The notes: generated by a model from the letters alone, not told the origin. A DNA stretch of 49,524 bases from Aeromonas popoffii (GCF_000820025.1 NZ_CDBI01000033.1:1-49524), one strand, 5' to 3'; counted from the first letter of the stretch, positions 1 to 9,526 are shown. Translations and numbers: made by a program.

Positions 1-632
1 TTAGGATCAGTTATTTAGAAGAGGTTAATAGTAACTTGGAACGGTTCAAATTAAATACTAGAACTAGACAAAGGCATTTTTTCTCTCAGATAAGAGGTGA
101 AGTCGGTGTGACAATGGAAGGTAGAACTGAAAGTTGGGAATACTCTCCTGCCGTCCTTAGGTCATTTAGTAGTTACTATAGAGCTAACCCACAAGAGTCA
201 GAGGTTGACGGATACAAAAAGGACTCAAAGGGTAGCATAATTAGGGGCGCGGATCAGCAGGCCATAGGAAGAAAACACTTTCAGAAACTGAATGGAAATC
301 GAGCATCCAATCCGAATGATGGATTCAATTTCAGAGGTAGGGGATTAATACAGATTACTGGTTACGAAAAATATAATGGCTTTAAGTCTGATTATGCTTC
401 TTATTGGTTGGGAGATGTCCCTGATGCAGTAGAGCAGCCGAACATTATAAATACAATGCCGATTGCAATTAGAAGCGCCTTATGGTTCTGGTTTAAGTAT
501 AAAGTTTATTTATGTGATAATGGTAATGGTTTTGGTGATGTGCCAACAGTGACAAAACGAGTAAATGGAGGCAGTGTGGGCCTCGATGAGCGAAAAGAAG
601 CGTATAAAATCATAGAGACTATTTTAAAATGA
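1..632 (+). CDS. GH19-type chitinase/lysozyme domain protein, 5' truncated by window edge
   Basis: The frame is open from the window edge (codons from position 3), so this is the C-terminal part of a longer protein; the TTG at 36 is probably not a real start. The fragment looks like a glycoside hydrolase family 19 catalytic domain, which cleaves beta-1,4 bonds in chitin or peptidoglycan. Visible marks are HFFSQIRGEVG, which places a candidate catalytic Glu, then TESWEYSP with the second Glu, and the family signature FRGRGLIQITGYEKY. The stop overlaps the next start (ATGA at 629-632), an arrangement typical of a toxin followed by its immunity gene. Base composition is clearly AT-rich compared with the rest of the window, suggesting transfer. 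It could be the toxin end of a type VI secretion effector or a phage-type endolysin; the missing N-terminus would decide. Confidence 0.75.
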   Translation, partial: RISYLEEVNSNLERFKLNTRTRQRHFFSQIRGEVGVTMEGRTESWEYSPAVLRSFSSYYRANPQESEVDGYKKDSKGSIIRGADQQAIGRKHFQKLNGNRASNPNDGFNFRGRGLIQITGYEKYNGFKSDYASYWLGDVPDAVEQPNIINTMPIAIRSALWFWFKYKVYLCDNGNGFGDVPTVTKRVNGGSVGLDERKEAYKIIETILK

Positions 633-1122
633 AGTATCTACCTATATTGCTTGTTACAATTTCAGCTTCATATGTTATTGGTGCAAATGGTAACGAAATT
701 AACTTATGCAAATCTGATGAGATAGAAATTGCTGCATGTCAGATAGATGAAACAAAAGAGAGATTGATATCATTTTGCTTAGACAAAAAAAGAGATGTTA
801 TCAATTATAGGTTTGGTAAAAAAATTCTATCGAGTTAACAACTAAGTTTACGAATGAAAACAAACTTCAGAGGTGGGCTGATATAGGAACCTATACGGTC
901 TATCTTGGATTTAAACGTGGTGAGTATTCATATTCACTTGGCATTCCACAAGAAACAATAAATGCTAAAGCATTCTTATCTATTAAGAGAAATAGAGAGC
1001 GTCTTGGGCATGATAAGTTATGCGTAGGCAATTCTTTTGGGGATAAAAATATATATAGCAATTCCATAATTGATATTGATGATGAGGTGGTGAGAAGCGG
1101 TAGTTTCGATTTTCCTAAATAA
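629..1122 (+). pseudogene. Secreted immunity-like protein, split by a -1 frameshift
   Basis: The first frame (629-838) encodes 69 residues beginning with a hydrophobic signal-like segment (MKYLPILLVTISASYVIGA), and ends YRFGKKILSS. At a run of seven A (about 821-827) a -1 shift opens a second frame that runs to a TAA at 1120-1122. The joined protein would read YRFGKKNSIELTTKF and continue with LQRWADIGTYTVYLGFKRGEYSYSLG. Its overall shape, a secreted protein of about 160 residues with two Cys near the N-terminus and one near the end, resembles the small periplasmic proteins found next to cell-wall-hydrolase effectors. I infer an immunity or lysozyme-inhibitor role from position and signal peptide only. 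The shift may be a real inactivating mutation, a sequencing error in the A run, or programmed slippage on A-AAA-AAA. AT-rich like its neighbour. Confidence 0.55.
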
Positions 1123-1206
1123 TTTTTTCATATGGTTCTAATTTCAAGTTGGAGCTATATGCTTGAAAAGCGTAAACGGACAGCTTGTACTGCTCGAATG
1201 ATCACC

Positions 1207-1235
1207 AGACATCTGCCTCCAGCCGGTGTCTTTTT
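1207..1235 (+). terminator. Candidate intrinsic terminator
   Basis: AGACATC (1207-1213) can pair with GGTGTCT (1225-1231), including one G-U pair, with an 11-base loop and a run of T to 1235. It lies about 85 bases after the immunity-like gene. The stem is short, so the call is tentative. Confidence 0.4.
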
Positions 1236-1251
1236 ACGCAGGTTTAGTTAA

Positions 1252-1326
1252 GAAAAACCTGGGAAAGAAAAACCTGGGACACCCACCATTTTGACAGGGA
1301 CACCGGCAAATCTGGGACACCCACTT
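1252..1326. repeat. Short direct repeats, CTGGGACACCCAC type
   Basis: GAAAAACCTGGGA occurs at 1252-1264 and again at about 1268-1280. CTGGGACACCCAC occurs at 1274-1286 and again at 1312-1324, with a related CAGGGACACC between them at 1295-1304, giving a spacing of roughly 19 bases. Repeats of this look are often found near mobile or REP-type elements, but no transposase is visible here. Confidence 0.5.
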
Positions 1327-1383
1327 TTTTGAGCAAGTCGCTGTGTGGCCCGAGATCTCCCCGATCGTTTTTAAAGGTCAGTG

Positions 1384-2595
1384 ATGACGCAGGGGAAGCC
1401 GCTCCCCTGCGAAGTCGCCTCTCTCGATGCGTTTATCGAGAAGATCAACAGTCTCAAGAGCGGCGCTTTCCTGATTGGTCGCAACCGTATCTGGCACGGT
1501 GGCATCCACCTCAGTGAGAAAGGGGGGTGGCTCCCCAGCGGCGCTGTACGCGCCATTGCGGACGGGGAAATCGTGGCCTACCGGCTGGCGACCAAACCAG
1601 CCAAGGCGACCCGTAGCGCCGAAGAGGGCAAGCCAGAGGGAAAGATTGACTTGTATACCTCCCCTTCGTTTTGTCTGGTGCGTCATCGCTACGAGGCCGG
1701 TGAGCAAAACAAGAACCGTCTGACCTTTTACAGCCTCTACATGCACATCGCGTGTGAGAACACCTACAGCAGCCCAGAGGCGGCGCGAGTGACCGTCAAG
1801 GGCTCGGGTGTCTCCACCTATGAACCGGTGGCAGCGGGGGATCCCCTCAAACTGACACGCCGACTGTCGGGCAGTCACCCTGTGTATGCCAAAACAGGGG
1901 CTGAAGTGAAGCTGATCCAGCAAACCCCGAGTAACCTGCTCAACCACAGAGATGAGGCCCACGATTACTTTCTGGTGCACTACGTCGATGAACCGAACAG
2001 CCCGTTCTATATCGCACAAAGCCAGTTGCAGCATGAATATCCGCAAAAGCCGAGGTGGATGACCCCACCAGAAGGCAAACCGGCCCGTCATGGCATTCCG
2101 AGTAATACCTGGTTACGGCAAACGGCTGACACCACGGCGGGGAGCCTGGGGCTACCTGCTGGCAGTGAGGTGGTGGTATCTGGTGAGTCACAGATGGTGG
2201 CCCTCGGCGGCGGTTCGACCGAGTTTCGTAAAGTGCAGGTGTTCAAGGTGGGCAGCGGCACCGTCAAAGACAGCGCCAATGGGGTGATGGCCAATGCCAG
2301 CAAAGGGGCCATTGGCTGGCTGGCGACAAGCAAGATGGGGGCCGGACTTGCCGCCGAGCCGAGTATCCCTGTCGAATTCAAAGAAGATGCGCCGGTCGTA
2401 GACCGCAGCGAGAACCCGATAGCGGTGCAGGCCGGAGAGGTCATCGGTCACTGGGGCGAACATCAAATAGCCAAAGCCGGTGCAAGCGGCTTAGTGAAAG
2501 ACGCCGACAGTAAAGCTGTGCACTTTGAGGTGTTTGTGACCGAGCAGGATAGCAAAGATGATTCTGAGAAAAGGAATAAGCAGGCGAAGGGGTAA
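1384..2595 (+). CDS. M23-peptidase-like effector-type protein
   Basis: A 403-residue protein. Scattered elements match the M23 (LytM/lysostaphin) fold: HGGIHLSE near residue 40 where the family has HxxxD, LYMHIACE near residue 120, a VQAGEVIGHWGE turn near the end, and VHFEVF where the family has HxHFE. The zinc-ligand Asp is replaced by His and the first His of the HxH pair by Ala, so enzyme activity is doubtful. Between the motifs lie long insertions unlike a simple M23 domain. I read it as the conserved N-terminal module of a cell-wall-targeting effector (type VI-like) without its variable C-terminal toxin; this is inference. The start is ATG 1384 behind AAAGG (1373-1377); GTG 1381 is an alternative. 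The last 20 residues are polar and low-complexity, and the TAA abuts the CCA end of tRNA-His. Confidence 0.6.
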   Translation: MTQGKPLPCEVASLDAFIEKINSLKSGAFLIGRNRIWHGGIHLSEKGGWLPSGAVRAIADGEIVAYRLATKPAKATRSAEEGKPEGKIDLYTSPSFCLVRHRYEAGEQNKNRLTFYSLYMHIACENTYSSPEAARVTVKGSGVSTYEPVAAGDPLKLTRRLSGSHPVYAKTGAEVKLIQQTPSNLLNHRDEAHDYFLVHYVDEPNSPFYIAQSQLQHEYPQKPRWMTPPEGKPARHGIPSNTWLRQTADTTAGSLGLPAGSEVVVSGESQMVALGGGSTEFRKVQVFKVGSGTVKDSANGVMANASKGAIGWLATSKMGAGLAAEPSIPVEFKEDAPVVDRSENPIAVQAGEVIGHWGEHQIAKAGASGLVKDADSKAVHFEVFVTEQDSKDDSEKRNKQAKG

Positions 2596-2672
2596 TGGGG
2601 TGGCTGATGGGGCTCGAACCCACGACAACCGGAATCACAATCCGGGACTCTACCAACTGAGCTACAGCCACC
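2596..2672 (-). tRNA. tRNA-His (GTG)
   Basis: The minus strand reads a full 77-base cloverleaf with the extra 5' G of histidine tRNAs, D-loop AGCTCAGTTGGTAGAG, anticodon GTG in GATTGTGATTC, T-loop GTTCGAGCC and an encoded 3' CCA at 2598-2596. It is last in the tRNA operon. Its 3' end directly touches the stop codon of the M23-like gene on the other strand. Confidence 0.96.
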
Positions 2673-2723
2673 ACTGAAAATTTCCATCAATACCATCCAT
2701 CCCGAGGAGAGAGGATTTATTAA

Positions 2724-2800
<77 letters not shown>

Positions 2801-2837
2801 TCTGTATCGATCAGCCAAGCTGGCTCATCGATGAACT

Positions 2838-2914
<77 letters not shown>

Positions 2915-2957
2915 AAAATTTCTTGTCCAGCATACCGATAGCGGCGGTACTGGGCAA

Positions 2958-2996
2958 CGGGCGGGCATCATACCCAAGCGGGAAAGGCAGCGTCAA
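2958..2996 (-). promoter_or_regulatory. Promoter of the tRNA-Pro-Arg-His operon
   Basis: On the minus strand there is TTGACG (2996-2991), an 18-base spacer and TATGAT (2972-2967), followed at once by GCCCGCCCG (2966-2958). A GC-rich discriminator next to a near-consensus promoter is the usual mark of stable-RNA promoters under stringent (ppGpp/DksA) control. Confidence 0.75.
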
Positions 2997-3117
2997 TGTA
3001 TTTTTCCGCTAGTAAATTCAAGTGCCTACTTATTGCCCGCTTAGCGAGCGCTGCTAACACCCGCGCCAAAAAAATGCGACAATGCGCGGCAGTTGAACAC
3101 ATGGTGAGTGAAGAACG

Positions 3118-3972
3118 ATGTCTGCCAAAATCATTGATGGAAAACAGGTTGCGCAAACGATTCGCAATCAGGTCGCAGCGCAAGTCCAACAGCGGTTGGC
3201 ACAGGGGAAACGGGCGCCAGGTCTGGCGGTGATCCTGGTCGGGGTGGATCCGGCGTCTCAGGTCTATGTCGGCAGCAAGCGCCGCGCCTGTGAAGAGGTG
3301 GGGTTTATCTCCCGCTCTTACGATCTGAGCGCGACAGCGAGCCAGGAAGAGTTGCTGGCCCTGATCGATCGGCTCAATGATGATGTGGACGTAGATGGCA
3401 TTCTGGTGCAACTGCCGCTGCCGGCCCATTGTGATACGACTCAGGTGCTGGAGCGTATTCGTCCCGACAAGGACGTGGATGGCTTCCATCCGTACAACGT
3501 TGGCCGTCTGGCTCAACGTATTCCGGCGTTGCGTCCCTGTACGCCCAAGGGGATCATGACGCTGATTGAGGCTACGGGTGTCAAGACACACGGCCTGCAT
3601 GCGGTAGTGGTTGGAGCATCCAATATTGTGGGACGCCCGATGACGCTGGAGCTGCTGCTGGCCGGTTGCACCACAACCACTTGTCATCGCTTCACTCAGG
3701 ATCTGGAAGATCAGGTGCGTCGTGCCGACTTGCTGGTCGTGGCGGTGGGCAAGCCGAACTTCATTCCGGGGGAGTGGATCAAACCGGGGGCCCTGGTGAT
3801 CGATGTGGGCATCAATCGTCTGGCTGACGGTTCTCTGGTGGGTGATGTGGAGTTTGAAACGGCGCGTAATCACGCCTCCTTCATCACACCGGTTCCGGGG
3901 GGCGTTGGTCCCATGACGGTGGCGAGCCTGATGGAAAATACCCTGAGCGCCTGTCAGGACTACCACGACTAG
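3118..3972 (+). CDS. folD: Bifunctional methylene-THF dehydrogenase / methenyl-THF cyclohydrolase FolD
   Basis: A 284-residue cytosolic enzyme that interconverts 5,10-methylene-THF, methenyl-THF and 10-formyl-THF using NADP, supplying one-carbon units for purines and formyl-methionine. The catalytic YVGSK (Tyr50, Lys54), [32 protein letters not shown], the Rossmann motif [13 protein letters not shown] and the C-terminal [11 protein letters not shown] are all present and in order. Length is almost that of E. coli FolD (288). It stands alone, facing away from the tRNA operon, and ends in a terminator shared with cspD. Confidence 0.97.
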   Translation: MSAKIIDGKQVAQTIRNQVAAQVQQRLAQGKRAPGLAVILVGVDPASQVYVGSKRRACEEVGFISRSYDLSATASQEELLALIDRLNDDVDVDGILVQLPLPAHCDTTQVLERIRPDKDVDGFHPYNVGRLAQRIPALRPCTPKGIMTLIEATGVKTHGLHAVVVGASNIVGRPMTLELLLAGCTTTTCHRFTQDLEDQVRRADLLVVAVGKPNFIPGEWIKPGALVIDVGINRLADGSLVGDVEFETARNHASFITPVPGGVGPMTVASLMENTLSACQDYHD

Positions 3973-4035
3973 GCCCTGTGCTGGCCGATGAAGCCTTCGT
4001 CTGACAAGCTTCACGCTCGCAAGAGCGCACTGCTA

Positions 4036-4076
4036 TAAAAAAACCGGCGACCTTGCGGTCAGCCGGTTTTTTTATT
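4036..4076. terminator. Bidirectional terminator between folD and cspD
   Basis: AAAAAAACCGGC and GCCGGTTTTTTT form a long stem around a short GACC/GGTC inner stem. The A run on one side and the T run on the other allow termination of folD (plus) and cspD (minus). Confidence 0.85.
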
Positions 4077-4091
4077 TATCCAGTTCGACTC

Positions 4092-4310
4092 TTACATGTT
4101 CTGTGCTTCGTTTGGCACGATGACAGAGGCGTGATTTCCTTTCGGCCCCTGCTGCAGTTCGAAGTTGACTGCCTGACCTGCTTTCAAGGTCTTGTAACCT
4201 TCCATTTTTATCGTGGAGTAGTGGGCGAAGATATCTTCACCACCCCCTTCCGGACAGATAAACCCAAATCCTTTTGCGTTGTTAAACCACTTGACTGTTC
4301 CGGTTGCCAT
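4092..4310 (-). CDS. cspD: Cold-shock-domain protein CspD
   Basis: A 72-residue single cold-shock domain with the RNP1-type KGFGFI and RNP2-type DIFAHYS motifs. CspD proteins bind single-stranded DNA and RNA and in E. coli inhibit replication in stationary phase. The C-terminal HASVIVPNEAQNM differs from the CspA group, and the divergent position next to clpS matches E. coli cspD, which supports the CspD call over CspA or CspE. The intergenic region to clpS must carry both promoters. Confidence 0.9.
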   Translation of the reverse strand: MATGTVKWFNNAKGFGFICPEGGGEDIFAHYSTIKMEGYKTLKAGQAVNFELQQGPKGNHASVIVPNEAQNM

Positions 4311-4488
4311 ACATCTACATCCTTTTATTGATTACCCTGAAGTCGTTGAGTAACCTGCGCCAGCCCTTTATAACTAGTAGCATATGCCCATAGCAGACGG
4401 GCGCCGATTAGCAAGTAACCAATCTAGTCTAACTTTTGAGCGAGTCAAGGAGTTGTTAACAACTGATGTGATCGGGTTAACAAGTCTA

Positions 4489-4517
4489 TTGACAATCTTG
4501 TGTTAGACGGTAGTAAT
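4489..4517 (+). promoter_or_regulatory. Candidate clpS promoter
   Basis: A perfect -35 TTGACA (4489-4494) is followed after 16 bases by a weak -10 TAGTAAT (4511-4517), 23 bases before the clpS ATG. The 4311-4488 part of the divergent region also holds a TTATAAAG (about 4366-4375, minus strand) that could serve cspD. Confidence 0.4.
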
Positions 4518-4539
4518 CTAGAGGTACCGAAGCGCGATT

Positions 4540-4857
4540 ATGAGCAAGCAGAAAGAACTCTTTGCTAATGAAGAGATTGCACAAGCAGAGAAAACGAAGC
4601 TGCAACCGCCACCCATGTACAAGGTCGTCCTGAACAACGATGACTACACACCGATGGAGTTTGTGGTGGAGGTGCTGCAAAAGTTCTTTGGTATGGATTT
4701 GGACAAGGCCACCCAAGTGATGCTGAGTGTGCATTATAGTGGTAAGGGAGTCTGTGGCATGTTCACCGCCGAGATTGCCGAAACCAAAGTGGTCCAAGTC
4801 AATACCTATTCACGTAACAACGAACATCCACTGCTATGTACCATGGAAAAGGCTTGA
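4540..4857 (+). CDS. clpS: ClpA adaptor protein ClpS
   Basis: A 105-residue adaptor that binds proteins with Leu, Phe, Tyr or Trp at the N-terminus and hands them to ClpAP. The folded core contains the pocket motif [11 protein letters not shown], in which Asn and Asp hold the alpha-amino group, and the [10 protein letters not shown] segment with the pocket His. A flexible N-terminal tail of about 25 residues precedes the core, as needed to trigger ClpA. It sits 60 bases before clpA and is probably co-transcribed with it. The bpt and aat genes that make its substrates are 3 kb downstream. Confidence 0.96.
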   Translation: MSKQKELFANEEIAQAEKTKLQPPPMYKVVLNNDDYTPMEFVVEVLQKFFGMDLDKATQVMLSVHYSGKGVCGMFTAEIAETKVVQVNTYSRNNEHPLLCTMEKA

Positions 4858-4917
4858 ATCTGATGACTTGATGGCGATGACGACACCACATTGTTGCTGT
4901 ACTGAGGGGAGGTGCCT

Positions 4918-7170
4918 ATGTTGAATAAAGATCTAGAAAAGACGCTGAACGAGGCTTTCAAACTGGCCCGTGACGAGCGCCACGAATTCATGACCGTCGA
5001 GCACCTGTTGTTAGCCCTGTTGGATAACAGCTCAGCCCATGAGGCGCTGAGTTCATGTGGTGCGGATGTGGAGCTGATGCGCAAAGAGATCAGCGCATTC
5101 ATTAGTCAAACAACCCCGCTTATTCCCCGCGATGATGAAGACAGAGAAACTCAACCCACGCTTGGCTTCCAGCGAGTGCTGCAGCGTGCCGTGTTCCATG
5201 TTCAGTCTTCAGGTAATACTGAAGTCAGCGGCGCCAACGTGCTGGTCGCCATCTTCAGCGAGCAAGAGTCACAGGCTGCCTATTTCCTGAAGAAAGCCGA
5301 GATCAGCCGGCTGGATGTGGTCAATTTCCTCTCCCACGGGGTGCGTAAAGACAGCAAGCCGGATAACAGCAGTAACAACGCCGAGTCTGATGACGATGTC
5401 TCTGCCGCCCAGATCGAGAGTTTTGCGACCAACCTGAATCAGTTGGTGCTGGAGGGGAGAATCGACCCGCTCATCGGTCGCGATCAGGAGCTGAGCCGCA
5501 CTATCCAGGTACTGTGCCGTCGCCGCAAGAACAACCCGCTGCTGGTGGGTGAAGCGGGTGTAGGCAAGACTGCGATCGCCGAAGGGCTGGCCTATCGCAT
5601 CGTCAAGGGGGATGTGCCCGAGGTGATTGCCGGCAGCACCATCTATTCACTCGACATGGGCTCCCTGCTGGCAGGCACTAAATACCGTGGTGACTTCGAG
5701 AAGCGCCTCAAAGTGCTGCTCAAGCAGATTGAGCGCCAGGAAGGGGCCATTCTGTTCATCGACGAGATCCACACCATCATAGGGGCCGGGGCAGCTTCCG
5801 GTGGCCAGCTGGATGCGGCCAACCTCATCAAGCCGTTGCTCTCCAATGGCTTGCTCCGCTGTGTCGGATCGACGACCTACCAGGAATATTCCCAGATTTT
5901 CGAGAAAGACCGAGCGCTGGCCCGTCGTTTTCAGAAGATCGATGTCGTCGAGCCGAGTGTGGATGACACCACTCGCATCCTGATGGGGCTCAAGAGCCGC
6001 TACGAATCGCACCACGGCGTGCGTTATACAGTCAAAGCGATCCGTGCCGCGGTCGAACTTTCGGCAAAGTACATCAATGACCGTCATCTGCCTGACAAGG
6101 CGATCGACGTGATCGATGAGGCGGGGGCAGGGCAGCGTCTGCTGCCTGTGAGCAAGCGCAAGAAAGTGATCAATGTGCCGGAAATCGAAGCCATAGTCGC
6201 CAAGATAGCCCGTATTCCAGAGAAGTCTGTCTCTTCTTCCGATAAGGAAGTGCTAAAGAACCTGGAGCGGAACCTCAAGATGGTGGTGTTTGGTCAGGAC
6301 AAGGCAATCGCTGTGCTGACTGACTCAATCCGCCTGTCACGCTCGGGCCTTGGCAATGAACGCCGTCCTGTGGGTTGCTTCCTGTTTGCTGGCCCGACCG
6401 GGGTGGGCAAGACAGAGGTCACCCAGCAGCTTGGCAAGGCGCTCGGGGTGGAAGTGCTGCGTTTTGACATGTCCGAGTACATGGAGCGACACACAGTCTC
6501 TCGTTTGATTGGTGCTCCTCCTGGTTATGTCGGTTTTGAACAGGGCGGCTTGTTGACCGACTCAGTGCTCAAGCATCCGCACTCAGTGGTGCTGCTGGAC
6601 GAGATCGAGAAGGCGCATCCTGACGTGTTCAACCTGCTGCTGCAGGTGATGGACAACGGGACCCTGACGGATAACAACGGGCGCAAGGCGGATTTTCGCA
6701 ACGTGATCCTGGTGATGACCACCAACGCTGGCGTGCAGGAGACCCAGCGCAAGTCCATTGGCTTCCAGCAGCAAGACATGAGTCATGATGCCATGGCGGT
6801 GATCAACAAGACGTTCAGTCCGGAATTCAGAAACCGGCTTGATCACACCATCTGGTTCAACCATCTGGATATGACGGTGATCCATCAGGTGGTTGACAAG
6901 TTCATTGTCGAGTTGCAGGTACAACTGGATGCCAAAGGCGTGTCTCTTGAAGTGTCCGAGGGTGTCCGCCACTGGTTGGCCGAGAAGGGATATGACAGGG
7001 CGATGGGAGCCAGACCCATGGGACGGGTCATCCAGGAACACCTCAAGAAACCCTTGGCCAATGAGATCCTGTTCGGATCACTGGTTGATGGGGGGGTAGT
7101 AAAGGTTGAGTTGGTAAATGACAGCCTCAGTTTTGATTTTCAGGTCAATATTGAAGCTGTCTCCCACTAA
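4918..7170 (+). CDS. clpA: ATP-dependent Clp protease ATP-binding subunit ClpA
   Basis: A 750-residue class I Clp/Hsp100 unfoldase (E. coli 758) that forms a hexamer on ClpP and threads substrates into it. The N-domain (about 1-145) docks ClpS. D1 has Walker A GEAGVGKT near residue 211 and Walker [11 protein letters not shown]2 has Walker A GPTGVGKT near 491, Walker [15 protein letters not shown] and the pore loop GYVGFEQGG. The start is ATG 4918 behind GGGGAGG (4906-4912), matching MLN of E. coli; an in-frame GTG lies two codons upstream. ClpP is not in this window. Confidence 0.97.
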   Translation: MLNKDLEKTLNEAFKLARDERHEFMTVEHLLLALLDNSSAHEALSSCGADVELMRKEISAFISQTTPLIPRDDEDRETQPTLGFQRVLQRAVFHVQSSGNTEVSGANVLVAIFSEQESQAAYFLKKAEISRLDVVNFLSHGVRKDSKPDNSSNNAESDDDVSAAQIESFATNLNQLVLEGRIDPLIGRDQELSRTIQVLCRRRKNNPLLVGEAGVGKTAIAEGLAYRIVKGDVPEVIAGSTIYSLDMGSLLAGTKYRGDFEKRLKVLLKQIERQEGAILFIDEIHTIIGAGAASGGQLDAANLIKPLLSNGLLRCVGSTTYQEYSQIFEKDRALARRFQKIDVVEPSVDDTTRILMGLKSRYESHHGVRYTVKAIRAAVELSAKYINDRHLPDKAIDVIDEAGAGQRLLPVSKRKKVINVPEIEAIVAKIARIPEKSVSSSDKEVLKNLERNLKMVVFGQDKAIAVLTDSIRLSRSGLGNERRPVGCFLFAGPTGVGKTEVTQQLGKALGVEVLRFDMSEYMERHTVSRLIGAPPGYVGFEQGGLLTDSVLKHPHSVVLLDEIEKAHPDVFNLLLQVMDNGTLTDNNGRKADFRNVILVMTTNAGVQETQRKSIGFQQQDMSHDAMAVINKTFSPEFRNRLDHTIWFNHLDMTVIHQVVDKFIVELQVQLDAKGVSLEVSEGVRHWLAEKGYDRAMGARPMGRVIQEHLKKPLANEILFGSLVDGGVVKVELVNDSLSFDFQVNIEAVSH

Positions 7171-7192
7171 GCACTGATAGTTAGAAAGCGAC

Positions 7193-7226
7193 AAAAAACC
7201 CCAACCGAAAGGTTGGGGTTTTTTGC
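7193..7226. terminator. Bidirectional terminator between clpA and infA
   Basis: AAAAAACCCCAACC, a GAAA loop, then GGTTGGGGTTTTTT gives a very stable hairpin with an A run before and a T run after. It can end clpA on the plus strand and the aat-bpt-infA unit on the minus strand. Confidence 0.92.
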
Positions 7227-7238
7227 TGAATTCCTGGC

Positions 7239-8238
<1,000 letters not shown>

Positions 8239-8242
<4 letters not shown>

Positions 8243-8946
8243 AGGCTGATGCTCTCCGGTTGCCAGCAGTGCTTTGCCAATGGTTGTCGACTCAGTTGGG
8301 CCAGGGCTTTCAAGAAGGTGGCCCTTGGCCACTCCTGGATCCCCATGGTGACCAGGAAGTCATTTTGCATCTGGCAATCGATTAGCGCGCCGCCGTAGCG
8401 GGTGAAGTGCTGGCAGAGTGCCATCATGGCCAGCTTGGCGCCGTTGTCGATGCGACTGAACATGGACTCGCCACAGAAGAGGCGCCCGAGTGAGAGGCCA
8501 TAGAGACCGGCTTGCAGCTGGCCATCCTGCCAGATCTCGACTGAGTGGGCATGGCCAAGGCGGTGAAGTTGTCGATAGGCGTCGATCATGGGCGTGCTTA
8601 TCCAGGTTCCACTGGCACTGCGACGGGGGGCGGCGCAGGCCGCTATTACCTCATTAAAGGCGCGATTGATGGAAATATCGAATGAGGTACGGCGGATAAA
8701 TTTACGCAGGCTGCGATTGACGTGCAACTGTTCCGGAATGATGACCCCTCTGGGATCCGGTGACCACCACAGCAGCGGCTGGTGGGGCTCATTCCACGGG
8801 AAGATCCCCTTGTGGTAAGCTGCCAGCAATCGGTCAGGGGAGAGATCACCCCCGATCGCCAGCAGGCCATTGGGTTCTTCCAGGGCGTGCTCGGGGTCGG
8901 GAAACCAGCACAGCTCATCATCCAATTGGGTAAGATAGCGAGACAT
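8239..8946 (-). CDS. aat: Leucyl/phenylalanyl-tRNA-protein transferase Aat
   Basis: A 235-residue cytosolic enzyme (E. coli 234) that adds Leu or Phe to N-terminal Arg or Lys, creating N-degrons for ClpS-ClpAP. Family marks are WFPDPEHALEEPNGLLAIGGDLSP, YHKGIFPW, WWSPDPRGV, TWISTPMIDAY, GLYGLSLGRLFCGESMFSR and GALIDCQM. The start MSRYLTQLDD (ATG 8946-8944) fits the family and lies only 19 bases from the divergent start at 8966. First gene of the aat-bpt-infA unit. Confidence 0.97.
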
Positions 8947-8965
8947 AAGGCGAAGAGGTTCACAG

Positions 8966-9436
8966 ATGAAGGCCATTATCCTGATAGTATCCAGCTTGTT
9001 CTGCTTTGTCACTGCACCCGCCAGTGCTCAGGTATACGAGCGCAACACGGCGCGGCCCGTGGATCAGGTGGTGTTTGGCCAGATCGAGACGGTGCGCAAT
9101 ATCACCCAGCGCCAGATCCTGGAGTCCGAGCACTCCGGCTGGAAAACGCTGGGGGGGGCCGTGTTGGGCGGTCTGCTGGGTAACCAGTTTGGTGGCGGCC
9201 ACGGCCGTGAAATTGCTACCGCCGTCGGTGCTCTTGCCGGCGCGGCTGCAGCGCAGCAGTATCAGTCTGGCGGCACTGTGGTGGAGAACAAGCTGGTGGA
9301 GCTGCTCATTCGCAACGAGCAGAACGGGCTCATCAACGTCATTCAGGATTATGATCCGGCCATGGTATTCATGAACGGCGACAAGGTGCGTATCCTCTAT
9401 TTCAACGATGGGGTGCGTGTCGACAAGACCTATTGA
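8966..9436 (+). CDS. Glycine-zipper 2TM envelope protein
   Basis: A 156-residue exported protein. A signal peptide ends at APASA with cleavage before QVYERN; there is no lipobox Cys at the cleavage site, so it is not a lipoprotein. Residues about 62-97 form a glycine-zipper pair, LGGAVLGGLLGNQFGGGHG and AVGALAGAAAAQQ, as in SlyB/Rickettsia 17-kDa-antigen type proteins. A C-terminal beta-rich part ends with GDKVRILYFNDGVRVDKTY. Such proteins sit in the outer membrane or periplasm and affect envelope stability; the exact role is unknown. AGAGG (8953-8958) precedes the ATG, and its promoter must lie inside the aat coding region. Confidence 0.85.
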   Translation: MKAIILIVSSLFCFVTAPASAQVYERNTARPVDQVVFGQIETVRNITQRQILESEHSGWKTLGGAVLGGLLGNQFGGGHGREIATAVGALAGAAAAQQYQSGGTVVENKLVELLIRNEQNGLINVIQDYDPAMVFMNGDKVRILYFNDGVRVDKTY

Positions 9437-9460
9437 GTGGCGTTGAAAAGAGAAGAGCAA

Positions 9461-9492
9461 CCCGACGACATCCACCGTGAGGATCCGTCGGG
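9461..9492 (+). terminator. Candidate hairpin terminator
   Basis: CCCGACG (from 9461) pairs with CGTCGGG, with an inner ATCC/GGAT stem. There is no strong T run, so it may be a weak or factor-assisted terminator between two convergent genes. Confidence 0.35.
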
Positions 9493-9526
9493 CAGTACTA
9501 CAGGGTGCTCATCTGCCAAGGTTTGC

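Larger units (their letters stand above)
1123..1383. other. Intergenic stretch with terminator-like hairpin, repeats and a possible gene remnant
   Basis: This 261-base stretch separates the AT-rich toxin/immunity pair from the GC-richer M23-like gene. It holds a candidate terminator (1207-1235), a cluster of short GGGACACC-type repeats (1252-1326), and a short open frame ending at TGA 1382-1384 that overlaps the downstream ATG. The change in base composition lies inside this stretch. Confidence 0.5.

Noticed and set aside
2968..4014. A 348-codon open frame on the minus strand over folD
   Set aside because: Antisense shadow of folD with His/Arg/Gln-rich sequence and no family match.
7171..7238. 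A serine tRNA gene between clpA and infA, as in E. coli
   Set aside because: Only a terminator hairpin is present; no cloverleaf fits in 68 bases.
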